Below are positions 21,350-31,972 of a stretch of DNA of 64,000 nucleotides, piece by piece. How positions within the stretch are numbered: the first letter of the stretch is position 1; every line of letters starts with the position of its first letter. The notes under the pieces are model-generated. The model worked only from the letters and a program-made list of their open reading frames with translations. It did not search any database and was not told the origin of the DNA. The position numbers and the translations under genes are program-made. Source of the DNA: Capitulum mitella (Eukaryota > Arthropoda > Thecostraca > Pollicipedomorpha > Pollicipedidae); the NCBI GenBank assembly GCA_030062745.1, contig CP099846.1, forward strand, positions 5,580,001 through 5,644,000, in the 5' to 3' direction.

Positions 21350-23079
21350 ATGTATTTGGGTCAACTGGGCGCCGTGCGAACGGCGCTGCGCGAGCGCGGG
21401 ATCACTGCCATCACAGACGAGTGGCTGCAGGCGTGTCTGCAGCACGTGGCCGACTCGTGCCTGCAGCAGCGGCTCTCGCCGGCCGAGCTGCAGCGCCAGG
21501 TGATGCTCCAGTGGCTCGACACCGACCTGACCGCCATCGGAGCCGCCTCGCTGCCGGCCGGCCTGGCCGCCGCGCCGCGCGCCACCCTCCGCCAGCCGTG
21601 CGCCGTCCAGCTGGTGGACGCCGTGGACGTGGGCCAGCCGGCGTACGGCCAGCTGCTGCGGCTGCGCCGGCTCGACGTGGCGGACTCGGAGGTGACGAGC
21701 GAGCCGCGCGCCGGCGGCGAGCCGCGCCCCAGCCGTGCGCTCCGCCTGACCCTGACGGACGGCGTTCAGACGGTGACGGCACTGGAGACCGGGCCCGTGC
21801 CGGATCTGCGCGCCGACGCGCCGGCCGGCCAGAAGCTGCTGCTGCACGGCCCGCTCGAGTGCCGTCGCGGCGTGCTGCTGCTCACGGCCGATTCGGTCAG
21901 CGTGCTGGGCGGCTGCGTGGACGAGCTGCAGCGGCCCGACGCTCAGGAGCGACTCCTGGAGGCGCGCGTCGGCGCCGGCGCGGCGGCGGCGCGTCCCAGC
22001 CACATCGGCTACCGGAACGGTGTGGACGCGGCGGCCGGCCGCGCGCCGCCGACGCCGGCCGCCGGGCGCGACCCGTTTGACGACGGCATGGACGAGGCCG
22101 AACTGGCCGCCATCGCCATGCCGGACGACGACGTCGACGACGCCGTGCTGGCGGCCGCGGCGAGGCTGGAGGACGACGTGGAGCTGGAACCGGGCGGCGG
22201 CGCCCCGGCGTGGGAGCTGGCGGCGGAGCCGGCAGTCCCGAGCGAGCCGGGCTGGACCGGACCGAGCCATGCCGGACGAGGACGTCGAGCGAGCCGGACC
22301 GGACTGGACCGAGCCATACCGGATGACGACGTCGACGACGCCGTGCTGGCGGCCGCGGCGAGGCTGGAGTACGACGTCTTGGAGTTGGAGCCGGGCGGCG
22401 GCGGCCCGGCGTGGGAGGCGGCGGCGGAGCCGGCCGGCGGGAAGGAGGACGGAGCCGTGGAACTCGCTCGGGGCGGCGCCGGCCGCTGGCGACGGCAGGA
22501 CGCGCAGTCTCGGAGCTGCGCCGGGCCGGCCGGCGCCTGGTTTGTCCGGCTCGTCGGAGGCGTCGACCGGGCCGGGCCCGCAGCCGTCGGCCTCCTCGCT
22601 CCGTCCGCCGCCGACGTTTCGGCTGTCGCCGCCCGCCGAGGCGCCGCCGGGGCCGGAGCCGCCCGGCCGGCCCGCGCCCTTCGGGTTACCTGAGCGAGCT
22701 GCTGCCGGGCCGGCCGCTCACCGTGAAGGCGTTCATCATGACCCAGGTCAGCGGGCTGAGCACGGCCGGCGGCCGCTGGCGGCTCACCGTCAAGCTCAAC
22801 GACGGTACGCGCGCGGCGGAGGCGGCGGTGACGGACGGCGTGCTCCGCTCGCTGATCGGCCTGCCGGCCGCCGAGGCGGTCCGACTGCGCTCGGAGGGCC
22901 CGGAGGCGCGGCGGCGGCTCCGGGACGCCCTGTCCGCCGCCGAGCGGACCATCATCCGCCTCAACTGTCTGATGCGCCTGGAGGCGGGCGCCGGCGGCGA
23001 GCTGCCGGAGGTGACCGCCGTGCAGGAGGTGGACGGTCGGACCCTGGAGGCGCTGCGGCTGTGCTCGGCGCCGCCCTGA
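21350..23079 (+). CDS. RMI1: RecQ-mediated genome instability protein 1 homologue (two apparent frame changes)
   Basis: RMI1 is the OB-fold scaffold of the BLM-TOP3A-RMI dissolvasome, which dissolves double Holliday junctions in the nucleus. The N-terminal frame has the helical DUF1767-type segment (QVMLQWLDTDL), then the first OB fold with the family landmarks DVGQPAYGQLLRLR, SRALRLTLTDG, GPVPDL and RRGVLLLTADSVSVLGG. An acidic and Pro/Ser-rich linker follows. The C-terminal OB2 domain begins GYLSELLPGRPLTVKAF and includes VKLNDGTRAAEAAV and LNCLMRL. Start: the ATG at 21350 in a GCCGCC context. Stop: TGA at 23077-23079. The protein must move from the frame of 21350 to a second frame around 22440-22530, then to a third at the GGG of 22684-22688. 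Each step equals one extra base, so sequencing error in G-rich DNA or real decay are both possible; a spliced intron is less likely. Total about 575 residues, near the family's usual size. GC is far above the flanks. Confidence 0.88.
22121..22436 (+). repeat. In-frame internal duplication (198 bp) in RMI1 acidic region
   Basis: The segment starting at 22121, encoding PDDDVDDAVLAAAARLE, recurs from 22319. The offset is exactly 198 bp (66 codons), so the reading frame is kept. The following ELEPGGG-PAWE-AAEPA also matches. The DNA between the copies contains a further short GAGCCAT-CCGGA-GACGTCGA echo near 22264-22290, suggesting slippage in GC-rich sequence. Confidence 0.85.
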
Positions 23080-25694
23080 ACGCCACTGGCGCCGGCGGCG
23101 GCCATCTCAGGCAGGCGGTGGTCGGGAACGTTCTCCGGCGTCGGCTGCCCGGCCGGTTTGTGCGTCGGTGTCCGGAACGCACCGGCCGTGGTGAGCTGAA
23201 ACAGCGCCACCCTGCTGGCTGTGGGAGCATTGCGGGTAAGCTGCTCTGGGTGTCGTGAGCACAGGTGGAAGTACAAATACACATCCAGCATTCATGATCG
23301 TTTGCGGCGTCTTGCTATTGAAACCAAAAGAGGAGTGTAGAATCTGTAACGGAACGCATGTATTTTTCTGTCTGGATTTCATTGATTCAGGTCTCGAAAT
23401 TCAGCGTTGGCAGGTAGTTTGAGCACTTAAACTGTTCACGTTGTTTTACGCGGGAATTCAAAACCAAGAAATGGTATCTGGTATCTGTTTGTTTTTAGGG
23501 TGGGGGGGACGGTCATTGTGAAATCCATTATTCGTAATTTGTATTTACCAAGCCTTTGCGAGGCTTCACTCAACATCGCGTATCAAGCACAAGTAACTCG
23601 CGTTCAAGAATGGTATGAAAAGCTACCCTGTCCGTGGTTGGCCTGAAGATAGTATCCGGTCTGTCCCAGCGCGGACCCGTTCCGTTTTCGGCAACCGTCC
23701 GGCCGGGCGACAGGACGCAGTGCCGTCGTCGCGTCCTCTCCAGCCGCTCCTGCGCTGCCATCTGGTGGCGACGGTGGGAGACGCAGTCACACTGGGAGCA
23801 CTCGACGTAGCGCTGTATTGACACACATAAAGCGAGTGCTGCAAGCGGTCCAGTACTGCCAGGGCGCCGGCGACACCCGGCCGCGCACCACTGCACGCCT
23901 ACACCGGCCGGAGAAGGACAGAGCGCCACACCAACACACGAAACGCACCCGAACGGGTCCAGCTAACCGATGGCGAAGGGCACGGAGGCAACAGGAGACA
24001 GTGCTACGGGGGAGACCAACCAGGCCTGGGACGCGTCCGACGGAAACCAGAACAAGCCTGCGCTCAGGCGACCTTGTGCGCCGACGGACGTAGCAAGCGT
24101 GTACAAAGCGGACGCCGCGGGGACGCGTGGAGCATCGGCGCAGCCGACTGGACTTTGGGGCCGGCCTTGCAGGTCAGAACCTGAGCAGCAGTGGGCGGCA
24201 TGACTGACGACGTGACGAGGCGGCCGTCCGCCACCTCGTCGGCCAGTCGGCGTGGCGTGACGTCACGTTCGTCACGCGTCGCGTCCCCGCCGACGACGCC
24301 GTGGCGCCGCAGCGTGCCTCTGCTCGGTCGGCGTGGAGGAACAAAGGCCGATCGGAGTTCTCGGGGCCGGGAGGGTTTCACATCTCGCCTCGCGCACGGT
24401 CAGACCCGCGAAAGGTTAGGATAAGATTCGCCCTAGGAGACGGGCGCCGTCCGCGCGCTAGACGGCACTTCAAACCGGCTGTTTATGCGCCACAGGCCGT
24501 CCAGTGGCTCAGCGCGCAGTAGTGGATACGTGTGACGGCCTCCGGATTGGGCCTTTTCACCAATCGCGAACGGCGCGGAGACTCCCGCAGCCCTGCGCGA
24601 TCCATTGCACGAATCCAGTCGCCGACCCCGGCTGGGTCCGGCCGAGCCCTGTCCTGGTCTCCTGACTCTCACTGCCAGCTGACCCGCCTGATTTGCTGAC
24701 GACGCCCGGCCCGTCGCACCGATCGCCTCCCGTCTCCTGACTTCAGCTCCAGACGACTGGCCGCGTCCAGAGCCGGCCGCCTCGCGAGATGCCGCGCCTC
24801 GGCCGCGAGCTCCGACGCACCTGCACTGTCTCGTGCGGCAGTCGGGCCAAAAAGCGCACGAGCTCAAGCTAACGGTGAAAGGGCATCACTGCTAGTCATC
24901 CGCCTCACCACATCCGTGCAGGGACCCGCGATCAGTACCCGAAAGCAATGCGGCCGCGCGTCCAGCGTCAGCCCGTTCTGAGCGTTACCCGCATTAAATC
25001 GTTTTGGCCCGACATTCGGCTCACGTCCCTCACAGTCCTCGAACGGTAAATCGGCGAGAAGTGAGCATCATCGCTGTTTCGAGCACGTGGGCGGCTCAGC
25101 CCCGGGACCCGTTGCACAGGTATCGGTAGTGAGCATCAGGTACTAGCGTCCTAGTTCGACAAATTTCCTCGCGCTGGCTCCTTCGTAGCAAATGTCCAAT
25201 AATTGTTTGAGGAGCTAAGCTAAACTTTCCCTTTCCCTGTCCCACTCTCTCCCCCCCCCCTCTCTCTCTCTCTCTTCGTAATAGCTCAATCTGGTATGCC
25301 TCACCACAGATGACTACATGCCTAGGCGTAGATATCACAAATGACCACGTCTTTTTCTAACCTGAAAATCAAAATTTTGCCCGTTAAGCACTTTATATCT
25401 GCAAAAATAGTTGAGCTGATCGATTATTTGTCCCATCGCGAGCAGGGCAACCGGTGAATGCGGTCTACGCTATCACAGTTTGTCCCGTTTAACAGTCGGG
25501 ACGAAAGGCCACCCCATAGCCTCCAGTAGCCGCTCCGCTCTAACATTTGTTTGCGGCGACGACGACACCTCGCATTTACAGCCTGTCACCCGGTCTATCC
25601 ACCCGTTTCGCCGAGCTTCTGCAAAACGTCGCACCACATCGCGTGACGGAGGAAACCTCCGCGGCGCCGCGCCGATTACGGGGGTCTTTCAAAT
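23080..25694. other. GC-rich stretch downstream of RMI1, no gene recognised
   Basis: High-GC, CpG-rich sequence, especially 23600-24900. All six frames stay open by composition, and none shows a recognisable domain or protein-like amino-acid use. A C-run followed by (TC)n lies at about 25250-25274. No clear AATAAA polyadenylation signal was seen within about 500 bp of the RMI1 stop. Possible unrecognised exons or promoters cannot be excluded. Confidence 0.4.
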
Positions 25695-25883
25695 CAGCCG
25701 TCAACAGCTGGTTCGGATCGCCTCTCAACAGGCGCCCGTCCCGGTCCGCATCAGCCGTCAACAGCCACGGATCCCCGACCGGGTCGGCCGTCAACAGCCA
25801 CCCCGCCCGGTCAGGGTCAGCCGTCAACAGCCATCTGTCTCGACCCAGACCAGCTGTCAACAGTCACGGGTTCCTGTCCGGGA
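25695..25883 (+). repeat. 33-bp tandem repeat (about 5-6 units)
   Basis: Units begin at about 25695 (short), 25719, 25752, 25785, 25818 and 25851. All except the second share a core close to CAGCCGTCAACAGCCA; the second has CGCCTCTCAACAGGCG. Because 33 is a multiple of three, open frames pass through on both strands (for example repeated RQQP or SAVNS). They cannot be taken as evidence of a protein. Confidence 0.85.
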
Positions 25884-26799
25884 GTCAGAGGTACTTGTCT
25901 GTCCGCCCGCGACGCAGCGCCGGCTGGAGCGGCGCCAACTGGCTGCGATTCCCGGACAGGAACCCGTCGACGGATGATTCGGACCGGGAAAGGTGACTGA
26001 CGGCAGCTCAGACACCCGGTGCCGGCAACCGTTCGCCCGCGTCACGTGACGTCGGACTGCTAACAGAGACCAGACATTCCAATCCAACCTTTGTACGTTT
26101 AAACCTAAGCCCTCGTTTTATGGAGGAAGGCCAGAGACGGCCAGATACCCGATCTAATTTTCTGATTTCAGCTCTCGCTGCTGAGAGGTTATTCACCCAG
26201 CCCGTGGTTAATCTTTGAGCTCTGGACACCAGCCACCCGCTTACATGGTAATGTTTACATTCTGCAGGTCGCGGCAATGTGCTGCACAGGCGGATCAATG
26301 CCCCATCAAAAACTGGATGCAGTTAAATGTCAGGTCGGTTAAAGTTAAAGTCATTGTCAGGTAAACTGCAATCATCGAAGGCCAACCTGAGTTAATTTGA
26401 TTTAATCTGGTGTCGGAGCTTCGAACACTATGCTATGATGAGCTGACCAAAATTTGATTGGCTTGGATAAGGGACCCGTGCGCGCTTCGGATTGTCGCAC
26501 AGTGCTCCTCACTACGGTAACCCGCGTCCCAATCTTGGGGCCGAGCCGGAATGTGAGGGTTCCAACAAGTATTTACACTAATCTGACGATAATCCTAACC
26601 AGCAACGCAAAAGCGCGTCACTGCAATCTAAATTGGACTTCTGATGCATATTTTTGATTATCTCTGAACTCGCATAAGCCGGCAGGAAGCATGCAAAGGG
26701 TGAGCAGCATAACCTACTAAAGCGATCGTCGCGGCGGCAGAAGCTCGCCGGATGATACCCAAACCGACAGGATTCTCCGAGCTCACGAAAGTTTAAGCT
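25884..26799. other. Intergenic, no gene recognised
   Basis: Mixed composition with AGGTCAGGT and related motifs near 26330. No RNA or protein gene seen. Confidence 0.4.
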
Positions 26800-27862
26800 G
26801 CGGCCGCATACGCGGCTCTCTCGGCCGAAGCTTTGAGCGCGCCAGCGGGTCGCGGCGGGCTCCGCCATTACCATGGGGCTCACAGCTGACGACCAGAGCG
26901 AAACAGTCCATTCCCCGTGCCCGTCCCGGCCGCGCGTCACAGCTGGCCCACCGAGGCCTAGCCCTGCCGTCGCGGGCCCCCACTGTCGAACGCACTCCGG
27001 GCTCCCTCCCCGAGCAGACGGCAAACGTCCCGCTTGCTTCAAGAACGCCGCACTCGCGCTGTTTCGGACGGGCAGAAACTTCACAACAGATCGACAGGAA
27101 GCGCGAGACTGGCAGACGCCGTCTCGCCGGCGACAGCGGGCGGTGACTGCGCGCCGCTTCCGCCTGGCAGCGTGCACGGCACAGGCACAGCGCGCTCCAT
27201 GTGCGGTCTGAATCGGATTCTGAGCCAGTCGGCGGCGGCGGCCATTTGAGCGGCGTTCCAGTGGGTAGGCTCGGCACGGGGACGGCGGGTAGCGGACGGT
27301 CGCGACCCCAGTGCAGTTGGGTGGCTGCAGGGTCGGCGGCGCGCGGTCGGCCCGTCGGTCGGTCGCTGGAAGCGGGCGCCTGTCGATAACATGCGCGACT
27401 CCCAGAGCCGGGCGCCGGTGGCGCCACCTCGGCCGACCCTGGCGGCAAGCTGCCCGCTGGTGGCGCCGCCCCGCGGCTGCCGGAAAACTGCCCGAAGAGC
27501 GCCGGCAGCGGGAAGGAAGGCAGAGCTGAGCGTTCGGGTCGCAGCCGTCGGCGGTGTCCTGCGGCCCGGACGGGACGGGAAGCTCGCCGTCTACATCTGC
27601 ATCAGCGGAGAGGCGTACAGGGTCGTCTGCAGCGTCTGGGAGGCTCGATCGTCGGCCAGCGACGACAGCGGCGTCGGTGGCGGGCCGCAGCTGATCTGCA
27701 GCGAATCGGTGGCCGTCGGCAGCGGCGGCGGCAGCTGCAGCTGCGCCAGCTGGCCGGCGCAGTTCGGCAGCGGGCCCGGCGGCGGCGCCACCGAGTCGTC
27801 CGACACGCACAGCGACGATTGCAGGTCCAGGGACACAGCTCCGTCTGTAACGAGCGGCCACA
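26800..27862. other. CpG-island-like block with a candidate minus-strand exon
   Basis: A very GC-rich, CpG-dense block. The most protein-like frame is on the minus strand from 27862 down to 27591. It reads SLDLQSSLCVSDDSVAPPPG ... TPLSSLADDRASQTLQTTL and ends YASPLMQM before a TAG, where GTAGAC could alternatively act as a splice donor. It has the Ser/Pro/Gln-rich look of a transcription-factor activation region, and I cannot assign a family. The longer minus-strand frame of 427 codons (26578-27861) is Arg/Ala-rich and looks compositional. The 49-bp minisatellite begins directly at this exon's upstream edge. Confidence 0.3.
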
Positions 27863-28917
27863 GGTCACCACGGGCGGCCTGGAGGTCGTAGCTGATGGTA
27901 CGGACAGTCAGGGGTCACCACGGGCGGCTGGAGGTCGTAGCTGATGGTACGGACAGTCAGGGGTCACCACGGGCGGTCGGAGGTCGCAGCTGATGGTACA
28001 GACTGTCAGGGGTCACCACGGGCGGCCGGAGGTCGTAGCTGATGGTACGGACAGTCAGGGATCGCCACGGGCGGCTGGAGGTCGCAGCTGATGGTACGGA
28101 CAGTCAGGGATCGCCACGGGCGGCCGGAGGTCGTAGCTGATGGTACGGACAGTCAGGGGTCACCACGGGCGGCTGGAGGTCGTAGCTGATGGTACGGACA
28201 GTCAGGGGTCACCACGGGCGGTCGGAGGTCGCAGATGATGGTACGGACAGTCAGGGGTCACCACGGGCGGCTGGAGGTCGTAGCTGATGGTACGGACAGT
28301 CAGGGGTCACCACGGGCGGCTGGAGGTCGTAGCTGATGGTACGGACAGTCAGGGGTCACCACGGGCGGTCGGAGGTCGCAGCTGATGGTACAGACTGTCA
28401 GGGGTCACCACGGGCGGCTGGAGGTCGCAGCTGATGGTACAGACAGTCAGGGATCGCCACGGGCGGCCGGAGGTCGTAGCTGATGGTACGGACAGTCAGG
28501 GATCGCCACGGGCGGCTGGAGGTCGCAGCTGATGGTACGGACAGTCAGGGATCGCCACGGGCGGCCGGAGGTCGTAGCTGATGGTACGGACAGTCAGGGG
28601 TCACCACGGGCGGCTGGAGGTCGTAGCTGATGGTACGGACAGTCAGGGGTCACCACGGGCGGTCGGAGGTCGCAGATGATGGTACGGACAGTCAGGGGTC
28701 ACCATGGGCGGTCGGAGGTCGCAGCTGATGGTACGGACAGTCAGGGGTCACCACGGGCGGCTGGAGGTCGCAGATGATGGTACGGACAGTCAGGGATCGC
28801 CACGGGCGGTCGGAGGTCGCAGATGATGGTACGGACAGTCAGGGGTCACCATGGGCGGTCGGAGGTCGCAGCTGATGGTACGGACAGTCAGGGGTCACCA
28901 CGGGCGGCCGGAGGTGG
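27863..28917 (+). repeat. 49-bp minisatellite, about 21 copies
   Basis: The unit is close to GGTCACCACGGGCGGCTGGA followed by GGTCGTAGCTGATGGTACGG and ACAGTCAGG (49 bp). Variants are mostly single-base (GTAG/GCAG, GGCTGG/GGCCGG/GGTCGG, GGTCACC/GATCGCC) and recur in blocks, so higher-order amplification of multi-unit groups is visible. The first unit keeps GGCCTGG, which fits an origin by amplification of the adjoining unique sequence. The period is not a multiple of three, so the array is not coding. Confidence 0.97.
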
Positions 28918-31900
28918 CAGGGTTGGTGTGTGGTCATTTACTGCCCGCAGAGGTCGAAACAGGCGTCTGCACGCCACCACATATCACAGGCACTACCATG
29001 CGATGCATAAGCTTGAGACAATAGGAAAATGATTAGGGTTGAATGGGAGTTGTATGATAAGGGGTTGGAAATTTTTAAAAACACAACAGTAGAGCCACGC
29101 GCTCCCAAAACTATGAAAGATTAGCGAGCACATAATTACTAAAAATATAATGCTACTTCGCACTGCACTGGGCCTATAGAACAATATCAAGAGGGGCCGG
29201 ATTTCACCGTCTTCTAGTGCTGCGGTTCATACATCACGCTCGCGTTCCTCAGTGCTGTGATGAAAGCAATATTTCAGCGCCGACATTCTTCATAGTCCAG
29301 GCAATGTTGCACTGGCCGCAAACCCATTTCACTCGCATAAACGGGTCAGCTTACGGACCCATTTTAGGACCGACAAGAGCTATTCCCCCTGAGAACACCC
29401 GTAAATCACCTTGTAAATGTGCAGGTGTGCGGCGCGTAATCGGACGTGGGTCACGCACCGGGGCGTTCTGACGGCAGATCGTGACCCGCGCAGCTGTGCG
29501 CCTGCACCGGCCTCACGACGTCGTTGGCGGAGCAGCCATCATCCCACATCGTCAACTGCCCGACGCCGCCCCACCGCCATCAGCTGGCGGCCGGCAGCTG
29601 AGCCCCGCCGTGGTCCGGTCGGCTGCTGTGCCGTCTGAGCCGAGACCGGGTCGGGAGCCGTGCGACGTCGCACTGTGCGTTCTCCAGTCTGCCCCGCCCC
29701 CTGACGAAACTGAGCTCGCACGACCCTGGCCCGTAGGCCGTACGTACGAGGCTGCAGGCGGAATGAGTTTTACCTCGAAAACAGGGAAAATCGAGCTGAG
29801 CGCCCCGGCCATAACGATATTCCAGAATCATAACTACCATCCACGTGGGACCGACTCGCGCATTTTCGCATACGCAATATAACTCACCCAGTATAACTCA
29901 GTTCGTTGCGAGTTTTGTATTTTCACGTGCAATACGTTATATTGTATGATTTTTGCCGCCAGACTATTCCAAGACGATGTAACGGCGTTTGCAGTTTATT
30001 AATTTATTTATCTATGTATTTGTTGGTGCTCTTCAATCACTCTCGACAGCATGCTGCCGTACGTCACCGATAACCTCCCCGCAAGTGCGACGATTCTCAA
30101 CGGCTGCCCGTAGTTGCACATCTGTTGCTGCGGCGGCTCGACGCGTGCTGAACTCGGCGTCCAGATAACGCCGGGCTGACCGCGGTGAGGCCACTCGTCT
30201 TCCCGTTCCAGTCACCGCCGAACGGTCCGGACCGACCGGTAGGGCTCCTCTAGCCGACACCAAGCCACCTGCACCGTCGGTCAATATCCGACGCCGGCAC
30301 GTGGCCGCCAGCTCACGTGTGCCTGCCACGGGACGGCGTGCCGGCCGCGTGCCGAGAGCGCAGCCTGCCGCGAGCCGGGTGGAGAAGTGGGGGCGACCCG
30401 GCCGGCGGTGAGTGCGCCCCAGGCACTAGTGCGGCGCGGCAGTGGCTGGCCGGTCGCTCCCGCTATCCGCTGCCTGATTAAATGGCTCTGTCGTGCTTTT
30501 AAGGTGCTGTAAAGTCATCGGACTAGGGATGTGGAAGGTGGCCTGGCATAAATGGAGTGCCATCATCATCGACAAGCCAGCGGTGCAGTACCGGCGGACT
30601 GTCACTGGTTTCTGGAGACGCCTGCGTCATCCAGCAGGAGGCTGGCTCGCCGGACTTGCACTGGCTCAATCGCAGGTAGATACTCATGGGACAAGGGAAC
30701 ACAATGCGGCAGGGGACTGCGACGAATAAAAACAAAGTTCCTTGCGGTCATTAGGCTAATGAAAAAATATCACTCAGCTTATCTGACACGCAACAGTATT
30801 ATATCAGATATTATACAACAATGTTTGATTGCCATTGCAGACAGCCCAGAACAGTCCTGTTTATAATTCTGCCCGTGCTTATGGTTCATGCAAAACTTGC
30901 ACCATCTGACAATGCTGAAGGGGGAATGATGATATGCTTCCTCGTCTTTTGCATGCCAGCGCAATCCCTGAATGGTGTCCCGGGCCGCTTTCGAGGCAGC
31001 TGGCGCCTCATAACGAGGAGCGCGCTCTACCATCGTGCGGTAATTCAAGAGAGTCAGTGCAAAGAGACAGTCCAGCCCTATTTCGGGAAGATCACAGGTT
31101 GAGGCAATTTCTGGGTGTCTCGGCTCACTGGCTCTGGATAAGGAGTCTAATAACAAGAGCATTCCGCTAGATATTATGCAGCGGTGTAACAATTAGGCCT
31201 TGAAAACTTCCACAAACGGAAACTCACCGAGGTAAATGTCAGGTCAGTTTTCGGCATCTGTTTAAGTTTTTCAACAACACTCCTCGTCTGAAAGTATCGA
31301 TTTTCTGGTAGCTGCCGCTGCAAGCTCGCTTGCAATGAATGTCGCGGCGGAGGCGCAGCTGTTGTTGCGGGCTACAAGAGCTGCAAGAATGCGGCTAATT
31401 ACCCCGCATTTGCTGCCGGGCAAACGGTCAGGGCCGGGTGCCGGCGTCAAGTCCCGGCGCGCCCGTCCGGTTTTTGGGCTGCCCGGCCAGGAGGAATAAA
31501 GTCCGATGGCGGGACGGCCGTAGCCAGCCATACCAGCTCGTAAAGCGGACCACTGCCGTACCTGTTCCATGATGTACCTGAGGCCATCGCTTACTACGCC
31601 GAACTACTACGTCCTACGTCCAACTACTACTACTACGTCCAACGGTGCTGCAGATGTGACGCAGATTCCCGAGTGAAAACAGCAGCGCGTTGGCACAGAA
31701 AAAACGAGACGATGCAAGAGAACGCATAACAAGTTGGAGACCGCCTAACATTCTCATGATTTCGTGCCTGATCAACCGACTGACTGGAATACGCAATGCC
31801 CAGGTGTAAGTCAAATACGCAATGCCCCGCCAATTTTTTCAACCATGCAGTTTGTCAAGAACATGAAATGCGACTTCCCACAATTAGAATAGCATCCCTT

Positions 31901-31968
31901 CATTGAATGGTTTTTTAAAGATCCGGAAATATCACGTAAAAACCATTAGGAATTTCGAACAAAAAAAA
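28918..31968. other. Intergenic with GC-rich patches, no gene recognised
   Basis: GC-rich, CpG-rich patches at about 29440-29760 and 30050-30470 are separated by AT-rich sequence. Open frames there lack recognisable domains. A CTACTACTAC/CTACGTC simple repeat lies near 31597-31640. No transposon end with a matching duplication was found. Confidence 0.4.
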
Positions 31969-31972
31969 AAAA

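Noticed and set aside
21218-22270. 350-codon minus-strand frame opposite RMI1
   Set aside because: Arg/Gly/Ala/His-rich composition typical of the antisense of a GC-rich gene; the plus strand has clear RMI1 domains.
22020-23258. 412-codon plus-strand frame overlapping RMI1
   Set aside because: Only its middle part (about 22450-22685) is probably used as the RMI1 linker after a frame change; the rest is an Arg/Thr/Trp-rich shadow.
26578-27861. 427-codon minus-strand frame, one of the longest in the window
   Set aside because: Arg/Ala/Pro-rich, open by GC composition, with no domain recognised.
27863-28917. CRISPR-like repeat array
   Set aside because: Units are contiguous 49-bp repeats with no unique spacers, in a eukaryotic context.
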